Origin: an uncultured Roseburia sp.
GTDB lineage: Bacteria > Bacillota > Clostridia > Lachnospirales > Lachnospiraceae
Reading direction: 5' to 3'
NCBI GenBank assembly: GCA_947246475.1
Contig: CAMXSH010000025.1
Coordinates: 1-34,557 of the forward strand
Length of the DNA stretch: 34,557 bases
Positions 27,573 through 34,557 of the stretch are shown piece by piece; positions within the stretch are counted from its first letter, which is position 1, and each line of letters opens with the position of its first letter. Below the pieces are notes generated by a model. It saw nothing but the letters and a program-made list of their open reading frames with translations. It was not told where the DNA came from and did no database searches. The position numbers and the translations under genes are program-made.

Positions 27573-28004
27573 ATGAAAAAGAATGTAAAAGTTTCCATTA
27601 GCGGGATTCAGAATAATGACAATGAAGAGACGGTGGAGGTTGTCTCCGTGGGTGAGATGATGCAGAGAGATGACCACATCTGCGTCTCTTACGAAGAAGC
27701 GGCAGATAATGCGGCAGGCGTAGACTGTCAGCTGGTGAAGAGTATGCTGAAAGTAAAGCCGGACCAGATCGAGATCATCAAAAAAGGAGCTGCCCAGACC
27801 CATATGGTCTTTATCGAAGACCGGGATACCATTTCCTATTATTCCACTCCTTTCGGGGAACTGGAGGTGGCGATCCATACGGACCGTCTGGAGAGGAAAG
27901 AGCGGGACAACGGATTTCAGATCCTGTTGGAATATGCCCTGGAGATCAACGCCTCCCATATGTCAAACTGCAATGTGGATATACGGGTGGACTACTTGTC
28001 ATAA
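27573..28004 (+). CDS. DUF1934 (YwiB-like) beta-barrel protein
   Basis: 143 residues behind AAGGGGA. It is small and cytoplasmic with no signal peptide. The sequence follows the DUF1934 pattern: opening VKVSISGIQ, central KGAAQTHMVFIEDRDTISYY with TPFGELEVAIHT, and ending LEYALEINASHMSNCNVDIR. Family structures are lipocalin-like barrels of unknown function. It sits 45 bases after ddl and 92 bases before dapF, so it may be transcribed with the wall-precursor genes. Confidence 0.82.
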   Translation: MKKNVKVSISGIQNNDNEETVEVVSVGEMMQRDDHICVSYEEAADNAAGVDCQLVKSMLKVKPDQIEIIKKGAAQTHMVFIEDRDTISYYSTPFGELEVAIHTDRLERKERDNGFQILLEYALEINASHMSNCNVDIRVDYLS

Positions 28005-28050
28005 GGATTGCAGGAGTTGTGAAACAATATACCAATGCGTGGCATTAGCC

Positions 28051-28074
28051 GGGGTCAAGATATCTTTTGGCCCC
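28051..28074 (+). repeat. GGGTCAA hairpin element, copy B (dapF leader)
   Basis: GGGGTCAAGA (28051-28060) and TTTTGGCCCC (28065-28074) pair over 10 positions as RNA, using two G-U pairs, with loop TATC. The flanking CCCCAACA repeats copy A. It ends 22 bases before the dapF ATG and 6 bases before its ribosome site region. The G-U pairs point to a function as RNA structure rather than as a DNA site. Confidence 0.6.
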
Positions 28075-28096
28075 AACAGAGGAAGGAGGGTGCGTC

Positions 28097-28939
28097 ATGA
28101 AATTTTCATTTACAAAAATGCACGGTACCGGGAATGACTATATATATGTGGATCTTTTCCGGCAAAAACTGGAGAATCAGGCAGAAGTCGCAAAGGTAGT
28201 CAGTGACCGGCGTTTTGGCATCGGTTCTGACGGTCTGATCTGCATTGCACCGTCGGAGACGGCGGACTGCCGGATGATCATGTATAATGCCGATGGCTCC
28301 GAGGGGGCGATGTGCGGCAATGGGATCCGGTGCGTGGCAAAGTATGTCTATGATCGTGGCATTGTGCCAAAGGATCATATGTCTGTGGAGACAAAAAGCG
28401 GCATCAAACAGCTGGAGCTGACAGTGGAGGATGGAAAGGCTGTGTATGTCAAGGTAAATATGGGAGAGGCGGTATTGAAGCCATCGGAGATCCCGGTTCA
28501 GGCGGAGGGAGAGGACTTTATTGCCCGCCAGATTGAGGCAGGGGGCAGAACCTACACCGTAACCTGCGTATCCATGGGAAATCCCCATTGCGTGGTATTC
28601 ACAGAGGGAATAGATGGGTTGGATCTGGAAAAGATCGGTCCCCTGTTTGAAAACCATCCTTTGTTTCCGGACCGCATCAACACAGAATTTGTGGAAGTCA
28701 TAGACAACCATACACTGAATATGCGGGTTTGGGAGAGAGGATCCGGGGAAACGGTCTCCTGTGGCACGGGAACCTGTGCGGCTACGGTAGCTGCAGTGCT
28801 GAATGGATACTGTCCACAGGGGGAGGAGGTCGAAGTGAGGGTACGTGGCGGCGAGCTCTATGATACATACCTGGAAAATGGCGAGGTTCTTATGAAGGGA
28901 CCCGCAACTGAAGTTTTTCAGGGTGAAATAGAGATTTAA
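28097..28939 (+). CDS. dapF: Diaminopimelate epimerase
   Basis: 280 residues. It converts LL- to meso-diaminopimelate for lysine and peptidoglycan synthesis. The start KFSFTKMHGTGNDYIYVD is diagnostic. The two catalytic cysteines lie in MCGNGIRC and SCGTGTCA, and the NADGSEGA and GNPHCVVF motifs are present. GGAAGGAGGG lies just before ATG 28097; an in-frame ATG at 28067 would cut into the leader hairpin and is rejected. Its presence implies meso-DAP cross-linked peptidoglycan, in line with ddl upstream. Confidence 0.97.
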   Translation: MKFSFTKMHGTGNDYIYVDLFRQKLENQAEVAKVVSDRRFGIGSDGLICIAPSETADCRMIMYNADGSEGAMCGNGIRCVAKYVYDRGIVPKDHMSVETKSGIKQLELTVEDGKAVYVKVNMGEAVLKPSEIPVQAEGEDFIARQIEAGGRTYTVTCVSMGNPHCVVFTEGIDGLDLEKIGPLFENHPLFPDRINTEFVEVIDNHTLNMRVWERGSGETVSCGTGTCAATVAAVLNGYCPQGEEVEVRVRGGELYDTYLENGEVLMKGPATEVFQGEIEI

Positions 28940-29007
28940 CCGTTGGTCTGGATGGTGCTGGCGCTGTGGCACGAATATTTTTAAACAGCGCAGAAAAGAG
29001 GAAAATT

Positions 29008-29208
29008 ATGGCGATTCGGTTAAATGAGGACGAGGCAGTGGTTCAGCAGGTTCAGGAAGGGCTCAAGGCGAGGGACGGTTATTGTCCCTGTGTCCTGCAG
29101 AAAAGTGAGGACACAAAATGTATGTGCCGGGAATTTCGGGAGCAGATCGCAGATCCGGAGTTTGAGGGCTATTGTCATTGTATGTTATATTATAAAGAAA
29201 AAGATTAA
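29008..29208 (+). CDS. Ferredoxin:thioredoxin reductase catalytic-subunit-like protein
   Basis: 66 residues with AGAGGA upstream. Six cysteines fall in three pairs: Cys26-Pro-Cys28, Cys38-Met-Cys40 and Cys56-His-Cys58. This matches the CPC...CxC...CHC signature of ferredoxin:thioredoxin reductase catalytic chains, where four Cys hold a 4Fe-4S cluster and the other two form the redox disulfide. By analogy Cys28 and Cys58 would be the redox pair. The spacing between pairs (9 and 15) differs from the plant/cyanobacterial enzyme, and the protein is much shorter. Thioredoxin follows 16 bases later, which strongly supports a role in reducing it with ferredoxin electrons. A longer in-frame start at 28966 lacks a good ribosome site. 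Confidence 0.82.
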   Translation: MAIRLNEDEAVVQQVQEGLKARDGYCPCVLQKSEDTKCMCREFREQIADPEFEGYCHCMLYYKEKD

Positions 29209-29224
29209 AAAATGAGGTGATCGT

Positions 29225-29545
29225 ATGGCAGCGATAGAATTAAATGCATCAAATTTTGAAGAAAAGGTTTTAAAATCAGATAAGCCTGTGCTGGTGGATT
29301 TCTGGGCAGTGTGGTGTGGACCCTGTAAGATGATGTCTCCCAGAGTGGACGAGATCGCAGAGGAGCAGAAAGACCGACTGGTAGTGGGCAAATTAAACTG
29401 TGATGAAAACATGGAGATTGCCCAGAATTATGGGATCACAGGGATTCCAGCATTTTTTCTCTTTAAGGGAGGAGAAGTGGTGGAGAAGGTAATGGGGGCG
29501 ATGCCCAAAGGAGAGCTTCTGGCCGCTATTGAAAAACATCTATAA
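29225..29545 (+). CDS. trxA: Thioredoxin
   Basis: 106 residues behind GAGGTGA. The fold is complete, with redox site WCGPCK after VLVDFWAVW, the cis-proline region TGIPAFFLFK, and the C-terminal helix. It reduces protein disulfides such as ribonucleotide reductase and peroxiredoxins. Being 16 bases behind an FTR-like gene, it is probably the direct electron acceptor of that protein. AVW replaces the usual AxW tripeptide without effect on the site. A strong terminator follows. Confidence 0.96.
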   Translation: MAAIELNASNFEEKVLKSDKPVLVDFWAVWCGPCKMMSPRVDEIAEEQKDRLVVGKLNCDENMEIAQNYGITGIPAFFLFKGGEVVEKVMGAMPKGELLAAIEKHL

Positions 29546-29567
29546 AAATGAAGACAGTGTAACGTAT

Positions 29568-29620
29568 AAATTCCCGGTCTGACAGAGAAATAATAAAATC
29601 TGTCAGTCCGGGAATTTTTT
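29568..29620 (+). terminator. Strong terminator between trxA and convergent trpS
   Basis: An almost perfect 19-position inverted repeat (29568-29586 and 29599-29617, one T-T mismatch, cores AAATTCCCGG and CCGGGAATTT) ends in TTTTTT. It also reads as a hairpin for trpS on the other strand, though with a weaker tail. Confidence 0.93.
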
Positions 29621-29628
29621 GGGGAAAT

Positions 29629-30672
29629 TTATTCAAAATAATCTATTTTCATCGCGTGTTTTACTTCGGAAAGAGTCTGGGCGGCTACCTCTCTGGCTTT
29701 CTGGCTTCCTTTGTGAAGAATCTCCATCACGGCAGGGATGTCTTTTTCCAGCTCGTGGCGTCTCGCCTGGATCGGTTCCAGTTCCTCCATCAGAACGGCA
29801 TAGAGGAATTTCTTTACTTTGACATCTCCCAAACCGCCTCTCGTGTAGTGGGATTTCAGTTCCTCCAGAGAAGCGTACTCCGGTAAATGATGTTCAAAAT
29901 GTTCCTCCCGGCAGAAGGCGTCCAGATATGTAAATACACAGTTACCCTCCAATTTTCCGGGATCTTCCAAGCGGATATGGTCTGGATCGGTGTACATGCT
30001 CATTACCTTTTTGCGAATATCCTCCGGGGTGTCTGAGAGATAGATGCAGTTGCCCAGGGACTTGCTCATTTTGGCCTTGCCGTCTGTGCCCGGAAGGCGC
30101 ATACACGCTTCGTTGTCGGGAAGAAGGGCTTTGGGCTCCACCAAAACCTCATCATAGGTGGAATTAAAGCTGCGGACGATCTCCCTCGCCTGCTCCAGCA
30201 TAGGCAGCTGATCGTCTCCCACGGGAACGGTGGTTGCCTTGAAAGCAGTGATATCCGCCGCCTGGCTGATGGGATAGGTAAAAAAGCCCACCGGGATACT
30301 GGTGTGGAAACCGCGCATGCTGATTTCTGTCTTTACCGTGGGGTTTCGCTTCAGCCGGGAAACCGTCACGAGATTCATATAGTAAAAGGTGAGCTCTGTC
30401 AGCTCCGAGATGTATGACTGAACTAAAAGGGTAGATTTTTCCGGATCGAGCCCACAGGACATATAGTCCAGAGCCACTTCTGAGATATTGCTGCGGACCT
30501 TATCCGGGTTGTCAAAATTATCCGTCAGCGCCTGGGCGTCTGCGATCATGATGTATATGTCATCGAATTCTCCAGAGTTCTGGAGCTCTACCCGCCGTCT
30601 CAGAGATCCAACATAGTGCCCCACATGAAGTCTTCCGGTGGGACGGTCACCTGTCAAAATTATTTTCTTCAT
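29629..30672 (-). CDS. trpS: Tryptophanyl-tRNA synthetase
   Basis: 347 residues, class Ic. It charges tRNA-Trp. The HIGH-type motif is in [15 protein letters not shown] and the KMSKS motif in [10 protein letters not shown], with the helical C-terminal region complete. The start at 30672 follows AGGAAAGGA; a longer frame to 30741 would add 23 residues before the Rossmann core and is rejected. On the minus strand its upstream region has two tandem dyads but no T-box signature, although many Firmicutes trpS genes are T-box controlled. Confidence 0.96.
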   Translation of the reverse strand: MKKIILTGDRPTGRLHVGHYVGSLRRRVELQNSGEFDDIYIMIADAQALTDNFDNPDKVRSNISEVALDYMSCGLDPEKSTLLVQSYISELTELTFYYMNLVTVSRLKRNPTVKTEISMRGFHTSIPVGFFTYPISQAADITAFKATTVPVGDDQLPMLEQAREIVRSFNSTYDEVLVEPKALLPDNEACMRLPGTDGKAKMSKSLGNCIYLSDTPEDIRKKVMSMYTDPDHIRLEDPGKLEGNCVFTYLDAFCREEHFEHHLPEYASLEELKSHYTRGGLGDVKVKKFLYAVLMEELEPIQARRHELEKDIPAVMEILHKGSQKAREVAAQTLSEVKHAMKIDYFE

Positions 30673-30772
30673 ATATGTTAATCCTTTCCTATAAGATACA
30701 TTTTCAAAGACAATTTTATCGGTTTTCCGGTGAAAAGTCAACCGAAGGAAAGAATTCTCCTGCGATCTCTTT

Positions 30773-30825
30773 CAATTCGCCGGGATGCCGATGCGCGAAT
30801 TGTGTGATTTCGTGTCTGAAATCAC
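30773..30825 (-). promoter_or_regulatory. Two tandem hairpins in the trpS leader
   Basis: Dyad 1 pairs CAATTCGC (30773-30780) with GCGAATTG (30795-30802). Dyad 2 pairs GTGATTTC (30804-30811) with GAAATCAC (30818-30825) around a 6-base loop. Both are perfect 8-bp stems and lie one base apart. Dyad 2 abuts a consensus TTGACA on the plus strand, so it could equally be an operator. Confidence 0.5.
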
Positions 30826-30954
30826 TTGACAAGGAAAAATGTAATTTTATGTAAATATATAAATATAACGTTTTTTCGCGGTTTGCGACAATTATTATGG
30901 AAAAAATGAAGAAACAGATCGAAATTTCAGACACGAAATCACAGCATTCGCGCA
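30792..30954. repeat. 163-bp structure with 31-bp terminal inverted repeats
   Basis: Bases 30792-30822 match the reverse complement of 30924-30954 at 29 of 31 positions; the two differences are adjacent. The 101-base interior is AT-rich and has no reading frame. Ends such as TGCGCGAAT...ATTCGCGCA look like a small non-autonomous transposable or REP-like element, though no target duplication is evident. A pair of operators for a divergent promoter region is the alternative. Confidence 0.55.
30862..30891 (-). promoter_or_regulatory. Candidate trpS promoter
   Basis: Minus-strand TTGTCG (30891-30886), 18-base spacer, TATATT (30867-30862). It is moderate in quality and lies between the two inverted repeats; it would give a ~180-base leader containing both hairpins. 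Confidence 0.35.
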
Positions 30955-30961
30955 CCAGGGG

Positions 30962-30990
30962 TTGAAATAAGAGTTGTTTTGTGATATGTT
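30962..30990 (+). promoter_or_regulatory. Candidate promoter for the modular protease gene
   Basis: TTGAAA (30962-30967), a 17-base spacer and TATGTT (30985-30990) end 42 bases before the ATG at 31033. It begins just outside the right inverted repeat. Confidence 0.5.
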
Positions 30991-31032
30991 GCAGATGATA
31001 CATTCAAAAATTGTAAATATAAGGAGGGAAAT

Positions 31033-34000
31033 ATGAAAAAAATGTACACATTGGGGAAAAGGAAGACGAAGGGATGGGGAAATGAATCCAGGTCAAGAGT
31101 TATGTCATTGTTATTGATCCTGTGTCTGGTTATGAGTTCTGTCATGTCGGCGCCGTCGAGCAGGGCAGACAGCCAGACTACCAATAGGAAGACATGGGAA
31201 GGCGAAGAGTCTGGTTACCGACTTGAGGTGTCTCAGTCTTCCGCCTGGGAAGGCGGTTATGTGGCGGAGGTCACAGTACGGAACACGGGAGAGGATGAAC
31301 TTAGGAACTGGTCTGTAGCGGCGGTGCTGCGAGAGGGAGATATCGAGAACTCGTGGAATGCCACACATAAAAAGATTGGAAAGCAGGAAGTGGTCTTTGA
31401 ATCAGAACAGCACAACATGGTGATTCCCTCCGGGGAAAAAGCGGTCTTCGGATTCAAAGTGACAGGGGGAAGTTTTGGTGATCTTATCTCTCTTAAGCTG
31501 GTTCCCGGAAAGATCCTAAGTACCAGCCGGGCAGACATAACCTTTAAAGAGACCGGGAGCTGGGCCGGCCACAAGATCATAGAGGGCACCATAACAAATC
31601 AGAGTGGAAAGACCATCCGGGACTGGTCACTCTCCTTTGAGATGGAGGGCAGAATAGTAAATATATGGAACGCAGAGGTGACAGAGGAATGCGGCAGTAC
31701 GTTTCATGTGAAAAACAGTGGGTACAATGGAGTTCTCGAAGCGGGGGAACGGGCTGTATTCGGCTTTGAGGCTACCTATGACACAGAATCCTTCAGCGGC
31801 ATCCACGATGTCAGAATATTTGCCGGCGGACAGGGAACAGAAGGAGGGGATGTAAAACCAGAAGACACGCCGGAGCCGACAACGACAGCTAATGCCACCG
31901 CGGTTCCTGCCACGGAAGCGCCCACAGCGACAGCCACACCGAAGCCCGCAGTGACGCCGTCCGTGACGGAGAAGCCGGAAGAAGAAATTTCTGAAGATGA
32001 TATCCAGTTTATCCAGGTGGAGAACCGGGACTGGAATATGGATATGATCCACGCCAAGGATCCGGTGGTGCAGGCGGCAAAAGGAAAAGCCGGCAGAAAG
32101 ATCCGGGTTACCATGTTAGACTCCGGTATTAACTACAGTGATGAGGTTGAGGTTGTACAGCGGAGGAATTTTGTCGAGGGGCAGGATGAGATGAGCTGTC
32201 TCTTTGAAGATGGCAGCGGTCACGGAACAGCTATCGCCGAAATACTGGCCTCCGATCCCAATGCGGCCTTTGACGAAGACAGCGGCAGCGGGGATGAGGA
32301 GGATGATTTTGGAACCTATACATATTACAGTGAGCCCGACGACGAGGAAGACGATGATGACGAAGAGACCATTTATGCGGGGAAGGCAGGGAAGGTATCC
32401 ATGGGAGACCTGCTGGACAGCGGGTATGAATGGTCCGAGGGTGTGAACCCCAATATCGAATTGTTTTCGGGTAAAGTATTGGATGAGAAAAATGAAACCA
32501 CTGTGGACCGGGTAGTGGAAGGCATCGAGTGGGCGATCGAAAATGAGACGGATATACTCAGCCTGAGCCTGGGCATGGACAAGGATTCCGAGAAGCTGCA
32601 CAGGGCGGTCAAAAAAGCAGCAGAGAGCGGAATACTGATCATCGCTGCAGTGGGAGAGGACGAGAAGGTGGACTATCCGGCGGCATACCCGGAGGTTATG
32701 GCTGTGGGCATGGTGAACAGCATGGGAGAATCCGCCGGCGTCAGGTCAGAAGTATCCGCCCCCGGAGATTTCATCGTGTCCCGCGGTGTATTTGACAGCA
32801 TGCAGGTCTTCTCCGGCAGCAGCATGGCAGTTCCCCATGTGGCGGGGCTGGCGAGTATCCTCTGGCAGCAGGACACCACAAAGGATGCGGCGTTTATCCG
32901 CGGTCTGATCGACGTGTCTGCCAATCAGCGCCTGGAGGAAGAAGGCGGTTATGGTCTCATCGACTGCCGCTACGCGCTGGAGTCCTATGAGGAATTTGAG
33001 AAACAGGTTCGGAATGAACCCGGTCTGTTAGACCGGATCTCCAGGAACAGGAATCCAGAGAAGGTCAGGGAAGAGGTGGCGGAAACTATCGATAACGAGA
33101 CCGAGGTGGAGACCGAGGAAGAGATGGAAAAGCTCCATGGGAGCTGGGAATCGGATCTTCACAAGGAGTTTGTCAGCGTTAAGTATAAGGAAAAATGGAC
33201 GAATGGGAAAAAGTACGTGAAGGTATTACAAAGCGGGTTGTCTTTTGTGGATAATGAAAGACTTAACCCAGATTGTTACGGCATGCGGGACCATCCCTGG
33301 TTCCACGGTTTTTATGGCGGGGTAGAGAAGACCGACGGCTCCGGCGGAAAGACGCCGAGATCCAACTATATGACCAGTTTCCGTACGCTGCTGGAGCTGG
33401 CGGACGGTATGCGGCGCCAGGGGGAGATCAAAGATATCCGCACAGAAAGTTCATATCCAGCAGTGGAAAGTACCTTGAAGGGTATTAAAAAAGCTTTCCG
33501 GGACAGGGATAAGGTGGGAAGCCAGAGATGGGAGGATATTGATGGGTATTGTGGGAAAAAAGGCAGATCGGTTCCTAAGGACTGCCGGAGCCTGCTGATC
33601 TATGGCATGGCGCTGCACACGATGGGTGATACCTTCTCCCACAGCAGTTTTGGTCTGGAAAAGGTTGTCACTCAGAAGAAGTCGCAGAGTAAAGATAAGG
33701 CGATTGCCGGGAAGGTGAGGTGGAAGAGATACTCCCATGGCGAAAATAAAAAGGGAGAGTGGTACGCCGACAATACGAAAAGCAGAAAACTCCGGTACCA
33801 GTCTGCTAAGGCGGCTACCAAAGCGGCGATAAAAAAGATAGAGGTAGATCCGGAAAAAGGGCTGGCGGGTTATGAGAATTACAGCACGGCGGTAGAGGCT
33901 TTTTGTCCCAAAAAGAAATTTGAAAAGCTGAAAGAGATGTTTGTCACGGTGAAAGACAAAGAGGGCAAAAAAGTAAAAATTCCAAAGATAGAATATCTCG

Positions 34001-34557
34001 AGGAGGGGTATGCCTTAAAAGATTTTGCCAATAGCTATGAAAAGGAAGTGAAGATCACAGGCAGGACATCCAAAGATATGGAGAAATATCTAACATATGT
34101 GGATCAGGAACAGTTAAAGGATCGGTTAAAAAAGTGCGGACTGTTCAAGATCAAGCAGGATCGGAAAATGGGAATGGATAAGAATTCTACGCTCAAGGTG
34201 AAAGTGGGGGGCAAAACCATCCTGGATCTGCTGCCCAAAGGAGACAGTATATTCCTTTTACTGCCGGAAGATCTGGAGTGTCAGGTGGAAAATACCAGAC
34301 CTCAGGGATCCAACACCATTTGTACCATCGAGGAAGGTGCCTTATACGATGAGATCGGTAGAAAGATGCGATATCACGTGCTGGAGGATACCGGAGAACT
34401 GGACGAAGAGGAGGAAATGAAGCTGTGTGATCTGAGGGAATATGAGATGTCTACGGATTGTCTGGTCAAGGGTAAGGTGGTCTATTTTGATTATACGGTG
34501 GGATCGGCTTCTAAAGAGAATATGCCCGGACTGGGGGGAGTGAATATCCGCTTCCAG
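31033..34557 (+). CDS. Secreted modular subtilase-like protein with CBM2-like domains (3' end outside window)
   Basis: The frame is open for 1175 codons to the window edge, with AGGAGG 5 bases before ATG 31033. Signal peptide: about residues 1-45 (core MSLLLILCLVMSSVMSA). Two tandem CBM2-like beta domains, about 65-165 and 170-270, each have a conserved NWS/DWS, a WNA and an FGF strand. A Thr/Pro/Ala linker spans about 280-330. The subtilase domain has Asp363 (TMLDSGIN), His397 (GSGHGTA) and Ser597 (FSGSSMAVPHVAG). Between His and Ser lies a ~60-residue insertion rich in Asp/Glu (about 410-450). At the oxyanion position, where AAGN is expected, the sequence is AAVGED (Glu542). After the subtilase, a long Lys/Glu-rich region contains His862-x3-Asp866-x3-His870 (LHTMGDTFSHSS), reminiscent of zinc phospholipase C-like helical domains. 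No close whole-length relative is recognised. Activity as a protease is uncertain. Confidence 0.85.
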   Translation, partial: MKKMYTLGKRKTKGWGNESRSRVMSLLLILCLVMSSVMSAPSSRADSQTTNRKTWEGEESGYRLEVSQSSAWEGGYVAEVTVRNTGEDELRNWSVAAVLREGDIENSWNATHKKIGKQEVVFESEQHNMVIPSGEKAVFGFKVTGGSFGDLISLKLVPGKILSTSRADITFKETGSWAGHKIIEGTITNQSGKTIRDWSLSFEMEGRIVNIWNAEVTEECGSTFHVKNSGYNGVLEAGERAVFGFEATYDTESFSGIHDVRIFAGGQGTEGGDVKPEDTPEPTTTANATAVPATEAPTATATPKPAVTPSVTEKPEEEISEDDIQFIQVENRDWNMDMIHAKDPVVQAAKGKAGRKIRVTMLDSGINYSDEVEVVQRRNFVEGQDEMSCLFEDGSGHGTAIAEILASDPNAAFDEDSGSGDEEDDFGTYTYYSEPDDEEDDDDEETIYAGKAGKVSMGDLLDSGYEWSEGVNPNIELFSGKVLDEKNETTVDRVVEGIEWAIENETDILSLSLGMDKDSEKLHRAVKKAAESGILIIAAVGEDEKVDYPAAYPEVMAVGMVNSMGESAGVRSEVSAPGDFIVSRGVFDSMQVFSGSSMAVPHVAGLASILWQQDTTKDAAFIRGLIDVSANQRLEEEGGYGLIDCRYALESYEEFEKQVRNEPGLLDRISRNRNPEKVREEVAETIDNETEVETEEEMEKLHGSWESDLHKEFVSVKYKEKWTNGKKYVKVLQSGLSFVDNERLNPDCYGMRDHPWFHGFYGGVEKTDGSGGKTPRSNYMTSFRTLLELADGMRRQGEIKDIRTESSYPAVESTLKGIKKAFRDRDKVGSQRWEDIDGYCGKKGRSVPKDCRSLLIYGMALHTMGDTFSHSSFGLEKVVTQKKSQSKDKAIAGKVRWKRYSHGENKKGEWYADNTKSRKLRYQSAKAATKAAIKKIEVDPEKGLAGYENYSTAVEAFCPKKKFEKLKEMFVTVKDKEGKKVKIPKIEYLEEGYALKDFANSYEKEVKITGRTSKDMEKYLTYVDQEQLKDRLKKCGLFKIKQDRKMGMDKNSTLKVKVGGKTILDLLPKGDSIFLLLPEDLECQVENTRPQGSNTICTIEEGALYDEIGRKMRYHVLEDTGELDEEEEMKLCDLREYEMSTDCLVKGKVVYFDYTVGSASKENMPGLGGVNIRFQ

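Larger units (their letters stand above)
30673..31032. other. 360-base divergent intergenic region between trpS and the protease gene
   Basis: The region is AT-rich in the middle and holds, from left to right: the trpS ribosome site, two tandem dyads (30773-30825), a TTGACA at 30826-30831, a candidate trpS promoter (30862-30891), a second inverted copy of the left repeat (30924-30954) and a candidate promoter for the protease gene (30962-30990). No coding sequence is seen. Confidence 0.7.

Noticed and set aside
30874-30890. CGCGGT as a T-box core (reverse strand)
   Set aside because: The following bases TTGCG do not continue as the conserved T-box sequence, and no specifier stem or terminator pair is evident.
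1-34557. CRISPR array, tRNA or rRNA genes, insertion-sequence transposase
   Set aside because: I saw no regularly spaced repeats, no cloverleaf with a T-loop GGTTCAA context, no rRNA motifs and no transposase-like frame.

Overview
The window looks like chromosomal DNA of a Gram-positive anaerobe, most likely a Lachnospiraceae-type Clostridia. The reasons are AGGAGG-type ribosome sites, frequent TTG/GTG starts, an AGCS amino-acid carrier, a DUF1934 gene beside dapF, a ferredoxin:thioredoxin reductase-like protein beside thioredoxin, and a copper-amine-oxidase-N/glucosaminidase wall protein. The genus cannot be fixed from the sequence alone. Both window edges cut genes: a histidine kinase on the left and a large protease on the right.

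Positions 1-4370 form an accessory, visibly AT-richer segment. It holds the end of a sensor kinase, an ABC ATPase and a large FtsX-type permease (a peptide-sensing/resistance-type module), then a graveyard with a fused ilvB/ilvN remnant and a small broken frame. Positions 4368-8249 are a second signalling unit: response regulator, sensor kinase, an unrecognised membrane-anchored protein, and a C39-like peptidase that appears to be a lipoprotein. An 18-bp near-identical element lies before the regulator and again before the peptidase, which suggests co-regulation.

Positions 8273-17135 run from a terminator and promoter through recJ, a TPR-type glycosyltransferase, and a moxR / DUF58 / transglutaminase membrane-protein trio. 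They end in an orphan FtsX-like permease whose ATPase survives only as its last 30 codons. pyrG (minus) and ftsH (plus) then diverge from two good promoters with 17-bp spacers. ftsH, a Cof-type HAD phosphatase and uvrC form a tight plus-strand cluster that converges on the glucosaminidase gene.

Positions 25007-29620 carry an AGCS symporter, ddl, a DUF1934 gene, dapF (ddl and dapF both supply peptidoglycan precursors), an FTR-like Fe-S protein and trxA, closed by a strong terminator. Related hairpins precede ddl and dapF. trpS (minus) follows, with a 360-base divergent region that contains a 163-bp structure bounded by 31-bp inverted repeats and shows no T-box. The window ends in an unusual secreted protein open for 1175 codons: signal peptide, two CBM2-like modules, Thr/Pro linker, a subtilase domain with a long acidic insertion and a Glu where the oxyanion Asn is expected, and a C-terminal region with an HxxxDxxxH motif.
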